NCBI GenBank assembly: GCA_009377395.1
Contig: WHUB01000005.1
Location: 44,073 to 108,072, forward strand
DNA: 64,000 bases
Reading direction: 5' to 3'
From: Actinophytocola sp.
Lineage (GTDB): Bacteria > Actinomycetota > Actinomycetes > Mycobacteriales > Pseudonocardiaceae
The position numbers and the translations under genes were made by a program. Each line of letters begins with the position of its first letter. Positions within the stretch are counted from its first letter, which is position 1. Positions 1 through 13,850 of the stretch are shown one piece after another. Below the pieces are notes generated by a model. That model did no database searches and was not told the origin of the DNA. It was given only the letters and a program-made list of their open reading frames with translations.

Positions 1-603
1 TACGGTGAGCCGGAGCAGAGCCCGATCGCGGAGTCGGCGCCCACTCAGCCGACCAACACCTACGGCGCGACCAAGCTCGCCATCGACCACGCCATCACCA
101 GCTACGCGCGCGCCCACGGGCTCGCCGCGGTGAGCCTGCGCTACTTCAACGTGGCCGGCGCGTACGGCCGCTACGGCGAGCGCCACACCACCGAGACCCA
201 CCTGATTCCGATCGTGCTGCAGGTGGCGACCGGCGACCGCACGCAGGTGCAGATCTACGGCGACGACTACCCGACGCAGGACGGCACTGCGGTGCGCGAC
301 TACATCCACGTGGTCGACCTGGCCGACGCGCATCTGCTCGCGCTGGCCAACGCCACGGCGGGCGAGCACGCGATCTACAACCTCGGCAACGGCACCGGGT
401 TCTCGGTGCGGCAGGTCATCGACGCCTGCCGCGAGGTCACCGGGCACCCGATCCCGGCCGTCGTCGCGCAGCGGCGGGCGGGTGATCCGGCGGTGCTGGT
501 GGCGTCGAGCGACCGGGCCAAGGCAGAGCTCGGCTGGAAGCCGGAGCGGGCAGAGCTGTCCGGGATCGTCGCCGACGCCTGGGAGTTCGCCCAGCGCGGC
601 TGA
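1..603 (+). CDS. galE: UDP-glucose 4-epimerase, C-terminal part (cut by window start)
   Basis: This is the last 200 codons of an extended short-chain dehydrogenase/reductase of the GalE type, which interconverts UDP-glucose and UDP-galactose with bound NAD in the cytoplasm. The reading frame is open from base 1. The YGATK sequence (visible residues 21-25) is the catalytic YxxxK, and [11 protein letters not shown], a [12 protein letters not shown] stretch and the [11 protein letters not shown] segment follow in the order usual for GalE. The NAD-binding Rossmann half lies outside the window. The next gene is convergent and only a few bases away. Other sugar-nucleotide epimerases are possible, but the DYIHV and NLGNG motifs favour GalE. 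Confidence 0.9.
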   Translation, partial: YGEPEQSPIAESAPTQPTNTYGATKLAIDHAITSYARAHGLAAVSLRYFNVAGAYGRYGERHTTETHLIPIVLQVATGDRTQVQIYGDDYPTQDGTAVRDYIHVVDLADAHLLALANATAGEHAIYNLGNGTGFSVRQVIDACREVTGHPIPAVVAQRRAGDPAVLVASSDRAKAELGWKPERAELSGIVADAWEFAQRG

Positions 604-609
604 CGCACG

Positions 610-1662
610 CTAGGCCGATGCGTCCAGGTCGTCCTCTCCCGCGCACAGTCCGATCGTGTCGTGCCCGGCGAGCTGGTGCAGCCGACTGGGCGGGATGCCG
701 TGCCGCAGCGCCTGGTCGAGCAGCCCGGCGAGCAGGTGGTCCGGGTCGGCGTCGAGCGCCGTGCTGAGCGCGATCGAGGCCAGCGCGCCGTCCCCTCGCA
801 TGTAGGCCGCGTACGCGGCGAGGCTGGCGGGGATGGCGCGTTCCGGCGCGGGCAGCGCGCGGGTCAGAGCCTGCCACAATGCCGCCGCCGCGCCGGCCCG
901 CTCGGAGTCGGGCGGTAGCGCGGTCGCCAGGCAGGCGTCGCGCACCTCCACATCGGACAGTGCGATGGCCAGCGTGGCGATCTGGGTGTCGGTGAGCGTC
1001 ACGCCGTCGCGACGGGCGGCGCAGAGCCCGTATCGCACGATCGCGACGCGGCACGGCAGCGGCCACGTCCCGGTGCCCGCAGCGCGGCGCGCCTCGATCA
1101 GCTCGGCACGTCGCGCCACCCGTGGTTCGCTGTCCGGCGCGAGCAGCGCGACCAGCTCGGATCTGCTGGCGTAGGTGACGTATCCCTTGCTGGCCATCAC
1201 GGCCGCGAGCACGCTGCTGCCCGGGTCGGACATCCGGCCGGTGCGGCCGGGGTCGTCGTAGCAGCGGTACCTGGCGTCTGCGGCCAGTTCGGGCACCCAG
1301 TACGCCGCGACGTCGGTGACGCCGTGCGCGGCGAGCTCGCGGCGCACGGCGACCACCAGTGGCTCGTGCGGCGGCGCGACGTCGTCGTCGGCGCCGCCGA
1401 TGACGATGATGAGGGCAGCGGACGGGTCGTCCTCCGCCAGTGTCGCGATCATGTCGGCCGCGACGGCGTCGACCAGGTGATCCGGCGGCAGGTCGCCGCG
1501 CAGCGTACGGCCGAGCGGCTTGCCGTGCTCGGTGCCGGTGAGCAGCACGATGGAGTCGCTCGGGTGGAAGCCGAGCAGGTGCGGGATGGCCGCGAGCGTG
1601 TCGCCGATGCCGCGCAGTGTGACGGCCGGAGTGCGGTCGTTGTCTCGATGAGTCATGACCAT
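610..1662 (-). CDS. DUF4192 domain protein
   Basis: A 350-residue cytoplasmic protein that I recognise as the actinobacterial DUF4192 family, whose function is unknown. The family signature is the N-terminal LRGIGDTLAAIPHLLGF followed by a hydrophobic strand (SIVLLTG). The rest is Ala/Arg-rich and predicted mostly helical, without enzyme motifs I can name. The start ATG at 1662 is followed two codons later by another ATG (1656), and the true start could be either. It is transcribed away from the CBS-domain gene upstream and ends convergent to galE. Family assignment is fairly secure; no role can be inferred from its neighbours. Confidence 0.75.
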   Translation of the reverse strand: MVMTHRDNDRTPAVTLRGIGDTLAAIPHLLGFHPSDSIVLLTGTEHGKPLGRTLRGDLPPDHLVDAVAADMIATLAEDDPSAALIIVIGGADDDVAPPHEPLVVAVRRELAAHGVTDVAAYWVPELAADARYRCYDDPGRTGRMSDPGSSVLAAVMASKGYVTYASRSELVALLAPDSEPRVARRAELIEARRAAGTGTWPLPCRVAIVRYGLCAARRDGVTLTDTQIATLAIALSDVEVRDACLATALPPDSERAGAAAALWQALTRALPAPERAIPASLAAYAAYMRGDGALASIALSTALDADPDHLLAGLLDQALRHGIPPSRLHQLAGHDTIGLCAGEDDLDASA

Positions 1663-1755
1663 CAGCGTGCCGCCCTGGACGGCCGCGCACGACGGTCCGG
1701 CGAGCGCTGGCGAACGCTGTGGACAGCCGCTCGATGCGGATAAGCAGGGGCGGGT

Positions 1756-2184
1756 TCAGCCCTGGACGATGTACGCCTGTAGTTGCTCCTGGGCGTGTTC
1801 GAGCTCGTCCATCCGGCTCTTCACGACGTCACCGATGCTGACGATCCCGGCGAGCCGCCCGTTGGACACCACGGGGACGTGCCGGATCCTGCGCTCCGTC
1901 ATCAGCACGGTGAGATGGTCGACGGTCTCGTCAGGGGTACAGGTTGCGACGGCAGTGGTCATGATCTCCGAGACCGGCGCCCGTAATGCCGCCGAGCCGC
2001 GTTCGTGAAGACGGCGGACGATGTCTCGCTCGGACACGATGCCGGCGATGCCGTCGTCCGCCAGCACGACCATGGCACCGATGTTGTTCTCGGACAGCTC
2101 GGCAAGCAGTTCCGACACGATGGCCGTGGGGGAAATCGTCGCTACCTCGGTACCTTTGCTACGCAGTACATCGGCGATCCGCAT
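1756..2184 (-). CDS. tandem CBS-domain protein
   Basis: A 142-residue protein made of two CBS domains, roughly residues 8-62 and 74-130, each with the GIVSERD/GIVSIGD type of strand-turn. Stand-alone CBS pairs bind adenine nucleotides or related ligands and act as sensors; the actinobacterial relatives include the hypoxic response protein Hrp1 of mycobacteria. No catalytic domain is attached. A strong ribosome binding site (GGAAGGTG) lies 5 bases before the ATG. A CRP-like palindrome lies just upstream of the start, which would fit nutrient- or stress-dependent expression. The ligand and partner are unknown. Confidence 0.8.
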   Translation of the reverse strand: MRIADVLRSKGTEVATISPTAIVSELLAELSENNIGAMVVLADDGIAGIVSERDIVRRLHERGSAALRAPVSEIMTTAVATCTPDETVDHLTVLMTERRIRHVPVVSNGRLAGIVSIGDVVKSRMDELEHAQEQLQAYIVQG

Positions 2185-2204
2185 CGAACACCTTCCCGCT
2201 ATGA

Positions 2205-2220
2205 CGTGATCCGGTTCACA
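2205..2220 (-). promoter_or_regulatory. CRP/GlxR-like operator upstream of the CBS gene
   Basis: Read on the minus strand the site is TGTGAACCGGATCACG, which matches the CRP-family pattern TGTGA-N6-TCACA at every fixed position except the last base. It lies about 20 bases upstream of the CBS-domain start codon, so a bound regulator would overlap the promoter or leader. A second site of this kind lies before sdhC. Confidence 0.55.
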
Positions 2221-2301
2221 GCAGGTTAACCCGGATTCGACCGATCGCGGAAGCCACCGGAAGCGTCACATGACTGTATGCGCGACCCTTTCCCCAGGTC
2301 A

Positions 2302-2336
2302 GGGCCGGGGCGTCTGGCGTAGTGGCACCCCGGCCC
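2302..2336 (-). terminator. probable terminator after nrdJ
   Basis: GGGCCGGGG at 2302-2310 pairs perfectly with CCCCGGCCC at 2328-2336, giving a 9-bp all-GC stem 25 bases after the nrdJ stop. There is no clear U-run, which is common in actinobacterial terminators. Confidence 0.5.
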
Positions 2337-2361
2337 CTCCCGGTGGTCGGCGCAGCTGCGG

Positions 2362-6261
<3,900 letters not shown>

Positions 6262-6315
6262 GCCATCTCCCTCACTGCGACGTGCATGGACCGCACGCCG
6301 TTCGCTGCCTGACTG

Positions 6316-6807
6316 TCATGCTCCTTCGGCGCCGCTGCCCGCCGCTGGGTTCTCCTCCCCGGCCGTCGCCGCACGAAGGCCGGCGATCTCCTTCTCGAAG
6401 TCCTCGATCGACGTGAAGGCCCGGTAGACACTCGCGAACCGCAGGTACGCAACCCCGTCCAGCTCCCGCAACGGGCCGAGGATCGCGAGCCCGACCTCGT
6501 GGCTCGGGATCTCGGCCAGCCCCGCCGACCGGATCGACTCCTCGACGCGGTGCGCGAGCTGCTGCAGATCGTCGTCGTTGACCGGACGCCCCTGGCAGGC
6601 ACGCCGCACTCCCCCGACGACCTTCTCCCTGCTGAACTGCTCGGTGACACCGGAGCGCTTCACGACGGCGAGCACCATCGTCTCCGATGTCGTGAACCGC
6701 CGCCCACAGCCCGAGCAGGATCTGCGCCTCCTGATCGCCTGCCCGTCCTCGACCTCCCGGGAGTCGACGACCCGGGAGTCCGCGTTGCGACAGAACGGAC
6801 ACCGCAT
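6316..6807 (-). CDS. nrdR: transcriptional repressor NrdR
   Basis: NrdR is the ATP-cone regulator that represses ribonucleotide reductase genes when dATP is plentiful. The N-terminus MRCPFC ... CSGCGRRF is the four-cysteine zinc ribbon that binds NrdR boxes, and the following [15 protein letters not shown] region begins the ATP-cone domain. The length of 163 residues is near the usual 150-160. I chose the ATG at 6807 because family members start MRCPFC; a GTG three codons upstream (6816) is the alternative. nrdJ follows on the same strand. Confidence 0.93.
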   Translation of the reverse strand: MRCPFCRNADSRVVDSREVEDGQAIRRRRSCSGCGRRFTTSETMVLAVVKRSGVTEQFSREKVVGGVRRACQGRPVNDDDLQQLAHRVEESIRSAGLAEIPSHEVGLAILGPLRELDGVAYLRFASVYRAFTSIEDFEKEIAGLRAATAGEENPAAGSGAEGA

Positions 6808-6907
6808 GCGAGTCACCTACCTCTTCCCGGGCGCCACCACGGAGCACCACGCACACCTGGCGCTGGTGATCGATTTGTGGATCCCCCGTGGACCACCGTC
6901 GTCGCCC

Positions 6908-6916
6908 TGTGGACAA
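6908..6916 (-). promoter_or_regulatory. DnaA-box match in the nrdR leader region
   Basis: The forward sequence TGTGGACAA is the exact complement of TTGTCCACA, the preferred DnaA box of streptomycetes and mycobacteria. Two weaker TGTGGA words lie close by (near 6885 and 6940). DnaA control of nrd promoters is known in E. coli; here it is only suggested by sequence. Confidence 0.35.
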
Positions 6917-6931
6917 CCTACGTCGATTCTA

Positions 6932-6979
6932 ACCCAACTTGTGGAACAACTACACCCATGTAACTACTACATGTTGGGG
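6932..6979 (-). promoter_or_regulatory. tandem NrdR-box-like sites upstream of nrdR-nrdJ
   Basis: Read on the minus strand, CCCCAACATGTAGTAG (6964-6979) matches the NrdR consensus acaCwAtATaTwGtgt at 10 of 16 positions, including the central C, A, AT, T and G. A weaker second match (6932-6947) lies about 32 bases, three helical turns, downstream. Paired boxes at such spacing are the known arrangement for NrdR targets. The nrdR start is about 125 bases further on. Confidence 0.45.
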
Positions 6980-7075
6980 TCGACCCTAGATCGCCTCAGC
7001 ATGATCCGCAACGACCCGAGGGGGTGAAACCCGTCGCATGATCGACTTCACGACTCGGCCACCGCCCAGCCTCGC

Positions 7076-7606
7076 TCATTTGCCCGCGGTCGGCACGCTG
7101 AGCACGTCGCCGGCGGACACCTGACCCGCGGTGATGTCGTTGAGCGTCTCTATTCGAGTGACAACCGCCGCCGCATCGGCCCCGGGCGCATACCGCTCGG
7201 CCAACTGCCACAACGACTCCCCCGGCGCGACCGCCACCACGGTCGTCGACTTCGGCACGGCGGGCGCCATACCTTCCGCGAGCCCGCCGACGGTCGACCC
7301 GAACCCGACGATCACCGCGAAGACGGCCACCGCGACTGCCAGCGGCCAACGCCAGCCGTCCGCGGGCCGCCGCGACACGGTACACGCCGTCACGACGGGA
7401 CGGGTCGCGCCGGGCAGCCCCCGTGCTCCGCCGCCCGGCCGCTGCCGGCCGGGCACCCGGCCACGGCGCGGTGTCGGCGCGGTGTCGAACGCCGGGACGA
7501 CCGCCCTACGCGCCGTCGCCGTCCCGGTGACAGCGGCGGCTCCCGTGGTCACGCCCCTGGCACGCGAGCCGTATCCGCCCGCACGGCCTTCGCTGAGAAC
7601 CGGCAT
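7076..7606 (-). CDS. LysM-domain membrane protein, SOS-linked (Rv2719c/YneA-like)
   Basis: A 176-residue protein with a long basic, Pro/Gly-rich N-terminal region, one membrane helix (about residues 88-107, [17 protein letters not shown]) and a C-terminal LysM domain ([17 protein letters not shown] ... AGDVLSVPT) placed outside the cell to bind peptidoglycan. The gene is divergent from lexA and has its own LexA-box-like sequence just upstream. That is the position of mycobacterial Rv2719c and of Bacillus YneA, LysM proteins that hold back cell division during DNA damage. I infer the same role here; the sequence itself shows only a cell-wall-binding membrane protein. Confidence 0.85.
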   Translation of the reverse strand: MPVLSEGRAGGYGSRARGVTTGAAAVTGTATARRAVVPAFDTAPTPRRGRVPGRQRPGGGARGLPGATRPVVTACTVSRRPADGWRWPLAVAVAVFAVIVGFGSTVGGLAEGMAPAVPKSTTVVAVAPGESLWQLAERYAPGADAAAVVTRIETLNDITAGQVSAGDVLSVPTAGK

Positions 7607-7621
7607 CTGACCCTCCTGACA

Positions 7622-7637
7622 TCGAACACGAGTTCTA
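7622..7637. promoter_or_regulatory. LexA (SOS) box before the LysM gene
   Basis: TCGAACACGAGTTCTA fits the actinobacterial SOS pattern TCGAAC-N4-GTTCGA with one mismatch in the right arm. It lies about 15 bases upstream of the LysM gene start, so LexA bound here should block that promoter or leader. Confidence 0.65.
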
Positions 7638-7759
7638 TCGAACGTCTGAGCGAAGGTGTACCACGCGGCACCGACAAAATCGAGTGCGAGCCGCTACCGC
7701 GAGGTCGCCGGGGCCGTCACCCGGGCGGCTGGACCGGCCGAAATCACCCGGCGTGTCGA

Positions 7760-7775
7760 TCGAACAATTGTTTGA
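7760..7775. promoter_or_regulatory. LexA (SOS) box before lexA
   Basis: TCGAACAATTGTTTGA matches TCGAAC-N4-GTTCGA with a single mismatch and lies about 75 bases before the lexA start codon. This is the expected autoregulatory site. Confidence 0.85.
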
Positions 7776-7849
7776 AGTCATGGGCGTGTCGCGCTACGGT
7801 CGGTAAGCAGCGGGAAACGACCGGGCACGACAACTGGGAGGAAGCAGGC

Positions 7850-8596
7850 GTGGCTGACACGAAGAAGCCCAAGGCGCACGCGGGCGGCAAGGACTCGTCC
7901 GAGCACCCCGCAGGGGACAACGTCCACCCCTTCCCCGAGAAGGCGGATCTCGAGGACCTGACGGTACGCCAGGGCCAGATCCTCGAGGTCATTCGATCCT
8001 GGGTGAGCAGGCTGGGATATCCGCCGAGCGTGCGCGAGATCGGCGACGCCGTCGGGCTCGCGTCCACGTCCTCGGTCCAGCACCAGCTGCTGGCGCTGCA
8101 ACGCAAGGGCTACCTCCGCCGCGACCCGAACCGGCCACGGGCGGTCGGCGTCATCCCCGCCGAGGTCGACCCGGCCACGCTGCGCGGACCCGACGAGGAA
8201 GAGGACCAGGCGTCGCGGCCGTCCCCGACCTACGTGCCGCTCGTCGGGCGCATCGCCGCCGGTGGGCCAGTGCTCGCCGAGCAGGCGATCGAGGACATCT
8301 TCCCGCTGCCCAAGGACCTGGTCGGCGACGGTGAGCTGTTCCTGCTCAGCGTCACGGGTGACTCGATGATCGACGCGGCGATCGCCGACGGCGACTGGGT
8401 GGTGGTACGCCAGCAACCCACCGCGGACAACGGCGAGATCGTCGCCGCGATGATCGAGGGCGAAGCCACCGTCAAGACGTTCAAACGCACCGACGACCGC
8501 GTGCTGCTGCTGCCGCAGAACGACGCCTACGAGCCAATCCCGGGCGAGGACGCCACCATCCTCGGCAAGGTCGTCGCGGTGCTCCGGCGGCTCTGA
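7850..8596 (+). CDS. lexA: SOS-response repressor LexA
   Basis: LexA represses DNA-damage genes and cleaves itself when RecA filaments form. The 248-residue protein has a winged-helix N-terminal domain (about residues 37-100, with [14 protein letters not shown] and the recognition segment [15 protein letters not shown]) and a C-terminal S24 peptidase domain. The cleavage bond is Ala137-Gly138 in RIAAGG; the catalytic pair is Ser172 (GDSM) and Lys209 (TVKTF). I chose the GTG at 7850 because a strong GGGAGG site lies 8 bases before it; a longer open frame starts inside the LexA box and is unlikely. The first 35 residues are a low-complexity extension. Confidence 0.96.
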   Translation: MADTKKPKAHAGGKDSSEHPAGDNVHPFPEKADLEDLTVRQGQILEVIRSWVSRLGYPPSVREIGDAVGLASTSSVQHQLLALQRKGYLRRDPNRPRAVGVIPAEVDPATLRGPDEEEDQASRPSPTYVPLVGRIAAGGPVLAEQAIEDIFPLPKDLVGDGELFLLSVTGDSMIDAAIADGDWVVVRQQPTADNGEIVAAMIEGEATVKTFKRTDDRVLLLPQNDAYEPIPGEDATILGKVVAVLRRL

Positions 8597-8609
8597 CCGC
8601 TCTGGTCTC

Positions 8610-9642
8610 TTAAGACCGCCTGCGGTACCAGGTCACGCCCGCGTACAGCACGACCACGACGCTCACGGTCACGACGAAGCCGGGAAGCGGCGGCATCCCG
8701 GCCTTGTCCGCCGCGGTCGGCTCGCTTGCCGTCGCCGAGTCTTGCTCGCCCGCCCGCTGCTCGCGCTCCCGTTTCTCGGCGGCCTGCTCCTGCACGGCCT
8801 GCGCCATGGCTACCGCGCCGGACACCGAACGGATCGGCTGTCCGCTGCCCTCGCCACCGGACAGCAGCGAGCCGTCCGGGGCCAGCGCGACCGCCTCGCC
8901 CTGTCGCTCGTGCGGCAGCGGGATCCGCACCGGCTGCCGCGACAGGGCGGCCACGATGTCGCCGTCGGGCGCGGGATACAGGTACGCGTCGGTGTAAGTG
9001 CGCAGCGCGACGACCGAACCGTCCGCGCTCACCGCGCCGCCGGTGACCAGCGCCGCGCTCGCGGCGCCTGCGGGGCCGCCGTTGGTCGAGCTGGCCAGGA
9101 CGGTGACCTCCGCGACCTTGGTCAGCGGGGTCGGGCCGGGGCTGCGCAGCGGACCGGTCGGCCGGTACACGCCCGCGGTGCCGAGCACGTTCTTGGTGAC
9201 GATGTACGGCACCTCGGACGGGCCGAGCAGCAGCGCCTCGGCGTCGTGCCTGCCGTCGGGGTAGGTCAGCCGGTACAGCCGGGCGGTGCCGTCCGGGCGC
9301 AGCGTGTGCACCGCCACCGTGTCGCGCTGCAGGCTGTTGTCGCCGGTGTCGCCGAGCCAGAGCGTCCTGTCGTTGGCGATGGCAAGGTCTTCGACGTCGT
9401 ACGGGTCGATGGCGCCGGTGATGACCTTGCGCAGCGCGCACGAGCGGTCGAGCACGAACACCTTCAGCCTGGCGCCGCCGTCGTTGACTGCGTAGATGTT
9501 CGTGCCGTCGGCAGCGAGCCCGGACAGCTCCGTCAGCCTGGGGTCGTCGACCGTGCACACCGGCTTCGGTTTCCCGGCCGCCAGCGCGGTCCCGGGCAGC
9601 AGGAACAGGGCGATCAGCGCCGCCACCAGGCAGGCGCGCGAC

Positions 9643-9659
<17 letters not shown>
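8610..9659 (-). CDS. exported beta-propeller-like protein with C-terminal membrane anchor
   Basis: A 349-residue protein with a signal peptide (residues 1-27, RKSRACLVAALIALFLLPG ... ALA), a body with repeated strand motifs (LSGLAADGTNIYAVNDGG, VEDLAIANDRTLWLGDTGDN, AEALLLGPSEVPYIVTKN) typical of phytase/esterase-like beta-propellers, a charged Glu/Arg-rich coiled linker, and a C-terminal membrane helix followed by YRRRS. It should sit on the outer face of the membrane. The start overlaps the end of hflX by 17 bases, so the two may be co-transcribed. The substrate is unknown; metal-dependent phosphatase activity is possible but no catalytic set was identified. Confidence 0.75.
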
Positions 9660-11130
<1,471 letters not shown>

Positions 11131-11193
11131 GCACCGCGGCGAGTGAATTGGTCCAGCGACACGCGGCGACCGGCGGGAGCTGCCCAGTGATCG

Positions 11194-12033
11194 CTACGCA
11201 GGGTCAACCCACCACGCCTCGTCGAGGGCACCTTCCGCGAGAATCACCGCGGGGCCGGTGAGCGTCGCCCCGTCGGCCTGGACACGCACCGTGACCTCGC
11301 CGCCGGGAATCCACACGATCCGGGAGCCCGTGTCCTCGCTGGCGGCATAGAGGTCGGCGGCGGCCGCCGCGACGGTCCCGGTGCCGCAGGAGCGGGTCTC
11401 GCCGACGCCGCGCTCGATGACCCGCATCCGCAGCACGTCGTCGCCGAGCCGGTTGACGAACTCGACGTTGCCGCCGCGCGGGAAGTCGGCCGGGTCGAGT
11501 TCCGGCCGGTCGCGCAGGTCGAGCCCGGTCACGTCCTCGTCGAGAACGGTGACCAGGTGCGGGTTGCCGACGTCGACGGTGATGCCGTCGTAGCGCCTGC
11601 CGGACAGTATCGCCGCCGAGCGGCCGGTGACGGTGGCCTTGCCCATGGCGACGGTGACGCTGCGGTCGTCGTGCACCGTGACCGCCCGGTCGCCTGCCCT
11701 GCTGCCGACGACGAACTCGCTCGTCTCGACCAGACCGGCCTCGACCAGGTACCTGGCGAACACTCGCACCCCGTTGCCGCACATCTCGGCGATCGACCCG
11801 TCGGCGTTGCGGTAGTCCATGAACCACTCGCTCGCCGACCCGGCCGTGCCGGGCACATCGGCGGGCAAGGCGGCCGTGCGCACCACGCGCAGCACGCCGT
11901 CGGCGCCGAGGCCGCGCTGCCGGTCGCACAGCGCCAGCACCCGGTCCTCGGTCAGCGCGAGCGCCGCGTCGGGGTCGGGCAGCAGCACGAAGTCGTTCTG
12001 CGTGCCGTGCCCCTTCAGGAAGGTGATGCCCAC
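11194..12033 (-). CDS. dapF: diaminopimelate epimerase
   Basis: DapF converts LL- to meso-diaminopimelate, the precursor of lysine and of the peptidoglycan cross-link. The two catalytic cysteines are Cys85 in MCGNGVR and Cys216 in RSCGTGT, each in the usual context, and the length (279 residues) is typical. The GTG start at 12033 follows the miaA stop by 5 bases, so the gene is read from the miaA transcript. Gene order miaA-dapF-hflX matches mycobacteria. Confidence 0.96.
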   Translation of the reverse strand: MGITFLKGHGTQNDFVLLPDPDAALALTEDRVLALCDRQRGLGADGVLRVVRTAALPADVPGTAGSASEWFMDYRNADGSIAEMCGNGVRVFARYLVEAGLVETSEFVVGSRAGDRAVTVHDDRSVTVAMGKATVTGRSAAILSGRRYDGITVDVGNPHLVTVLDEDVTGLDLRDRPELDPADFPRGGNVEFVNRLGDDVLRMRVIERGVGETRSCGTGTVAAAAADLYAASEDTGSRIVWIPGGEVTVRVQADGATLTGPAVILAEGALDEAWWVDPA

Positions 12034-12038
12034 ATGGT

Positions 12039-12944
12039 TCAGGTTACGTGGTGAAGGACGCTGGTCAGCACGCCGGGCTCGGCGGCGTCGAACCAGCGGA
12101 CCCGCTCGTCGCGGCGGAACCAGGACCGCTGCCGTCGCACGAACCGGCGGGTCGCCCGCGCGGTGTCCTCTGCCGCCACGGCGAGGTCGCCGTCCCCGTC
12201 GAGCGCGGCGAGCACCTGCTGGTAGCCGAGCGCGCGGGGCGCCGTGGTGCCCTCCCGCAGTCCCCGGCCGATCAGCCCGCGCACCTCGTCGACGAGACCA
12301 GCCTCGAACATGCGGGTGACCCGGAGATCGACCCGCTGGTCCAGCTCGGCGACCTCCCGGTCGAGCCCGACGAGCACGGTGTCGTAGCGGGGCGCGCCGC
12401 GTTCCGGCATGGTCGCGGAGAACGGCCGCCCGGTGATGGTGATGACCTCGAGCGCCCGCACGACCCGCCGGGTGTTACTCGGCAGGATCGCGATGGCGGC
12501 GGCCGGGTCCTGCTCGGCGAGCCGGGCGTGCATCGCCGCCGCGCCGACCTCCTCGGCCTCGCGGGCCAGCCGCGCCCGCACCTCAGGGTCGGTGCCGGGA
12601 AACCGCAGGTCGTCGAGGATGGCCTGCACGTACAGCCCGGAGCCGCCGCAGATCACCGGCACCACGCCGTCGCCGAGCAGCCGTTCGATGCGGGCGCGGG
12701 CGTCGCGCTGGTAGGCGGCGACCGAGGCGGTCTCGGTCACGTCGAGCACGTCGAGCAGGTGGTGCTCGACGCCGCGCCGCTCCTCCGGCGGCACCTTCGC
12801 GGTGCCGATGTCCATGCCCCGGTAGAGCTGCATCGCGTCGGCGTTGACGACCTCGCCGTCGAGCGCGAGCGCCAGCTCGATCGCGACGTCCGACTTGCCG
12901 GTCGCGGTCGGCCCGACGACGGCGACCGGCCGCACGCCGCTCAC
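12039..12944 (-). CDS. miaA: tRNA dimethylallyltransferase
   Basis: MiaA transfers the dimethylallyl group from DMAPP to A37 of tRNAs reading UNN codons; MiaB, encoded 3 kb away, then methylthiolates the product. The 301-residue protein begins with the P-loop [13 protein letters not shown] and keeps the conserved [17 protein letters not shown] segment, ICGGSGLY and the RALGYQQ motif. The GTG start (12944) overlaps the TGA of the gene upstream as GTGA, implying translational coupling. The open frame continues far upstream but that part is antisense-like noise in the wrong frame of the neighbour. Confidence 0.95.
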   Translation of the reverse strand: MSGVRPVAVVGPTATGKSDVAIELALALDGEVVNADAMQLYRGMDIGTAKVPPEERRGVEHHLLDVLDVTETASVAAYQRDARARIERLLGDGVVPVICGGSGLYVQAILDDLRFPGTDPEVRARLAREAEEVGAAAMHARLAEQDPAAAIAILPSNTRRVVRALEVITITGRPFSATMPERGAPRYDTVLVGLDREVAELDQRVDLRVTRMFEAGLVDEVRGLIGRGLREGTTAPRALGYQQVLAALDGDGDLAVAAEDTARATRRFVRRQRSWFRRDERVRWFDAAEPGVLTSVLHHVT

Positions 12945-13642
12945 CGCGCCTCCCAGGTCGCCACGTGGTAGCCGACGCCGAACGGCGCGCCGGTGTAGTG
13001 CAGCGTGCCGCGCCAGTCGCGCGCCCGCGCCACCCCGCCCGCGACCTGCCAGGCCGCCCGACCAGCCGCGCCGAGCTTGCCCGCCAGCGTGGCGTCGATG
13101 CGGGCGAGCGCGTCCGCGTCCACCTTGTCGAGCGCGTCGGCGATGCCCGCGTCGAACTCGGGCGCCCGGTCGTCCTTGCCGCCGGGCGACTTCTCGCCGT
13201 GCCTGGTGGACCCGTCGGCCAGCACCAGCAGCGCGGTGTCGTCGCCGGTGGCGAGCGCGGCACCGGCGCGCTCGCAGTCGGGCTGCCCGGTCGCGGCGTC
13301 CAGCAGCTCGACCGCCACTGACTCGGCTCCGGCCTGCCCCCGCAGCCAGCCCGCCATCAGCACCGGCAGCGGCAGCGCGGCCGGACCGGCGCCGTTCGAT
13401 CCACTCGACAGGGTGACAGTGACGTCGGCGCCGTAGGAGGCGAAACTTCCCCGCTGCCCGGCGTGGCGCGCCCGCCCGCTCTCGTCGGCGGCGACGGCGA
13501 GCCAGTGCGTCGCACCCTCGGCCAGCCAGCGCACCGCGTTCGAGACCGCCGCCCGCAGCTCGGTGAGCTGCCGGTCGTAGCCCGGGGCCAGCTCGCCGAC
13601 CAGCAGCGGCGGATACGGCACGAGGGCAACACGCGCAATCAC
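12941..13642 (-). CDS. class III extradiol dioxygenase-like (LigB-fold) protein
   Basis: A 233-residue protein beginning [21 protein letters not shown], the hallmark of the actinobacterial family placed between miaA and the DUF349 gene (Rv2728c in M. tuberculosis). The fold is that of class III ring-cleavage dioxygenases, but I cannot see a convincing metal-ligand set beyond the [13 protein letters not shown] loop, so enzymatic activity is doubtful. The GTG start at 13642 was chosen because homology-like sequence begins there. Its stop overlaps the miaA start as GTGA. The function is unknown; location suggests a link with tRNA modification, but that is only position. Confidence 0.75.
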   Translation of the reverse strand: MIARVALVPYPPLLVGELAPGYDRQLTELRAAVSNAVRWLAEGATHWLAVAADESGRARHAGQRGSFASYGADVTVTLSSGSNGAGPAALPLPVLMAGWLRGQAGAESVAVELLDAATGQPDCERAGAALATGDDTALLVLADGSTRHGEKSPGGKDDRAPEFDAGIADALDKVDADALARIDATLAGKLGAAGRAAWQVAGGVARARDWRGTLHYTGAPFGVGYHVATWEAR

Positions 13643-13780
13643 GCCGATCGAGCCTACGCGGCAGCGCGGCGAGTGGCCCGAGCAGGGCATTCCCGGCATT
13701 GGAGTACCGGACTCGGCGCTGACCTGCTTGAATGCGGCAAGCACGTAGTGAAGGGTAGACAGCAGGTGAGTCACAACACG

Positions 13781-13800
13781 GCCCCGCTGCCCGGCGGGGC
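13781..13800 (+). other. small hairpin in the DUF349 leader
   Basis: GCCCCGC and GCGGGGC form a perfect 7-bp stem with a 6-base loop, about 50 bases before the DUF349 start codon. It lies in the 208-base gap between two divergent genes and would be in the 5' leader. It may be structural noise in GC-rich DNA or a weak attenuator. Confidence 0.3.
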
Positions 13801-13850
13801 GGCCACCGGCAGCACCAGGCCGATGGCACATAGCCGATAAAGGAGCCGTC

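Noticed and set aside
6808..7075. Cobalamin riboswitch before the B12-dependent reductase operon
   Set aside because: I looked for a B12 box and the long conserved helices and saw none; NrdR and DnaA motifs explain the gap better.
7772..7849. Longer LexA starting at a TTG inside the LexA box
   Set aside because: The start would lie in the operator and lacks a ribosome site, whereas the GTG at 7850 has a perfect GGGAGG.
8604..8617. GGTCT-CTTA-AGACC as a terminator between lexA and the exported protein gene
   Set aside because: The stem is only 5 bp, overlaps the end of a coding region and has no U-run; too weak to list.
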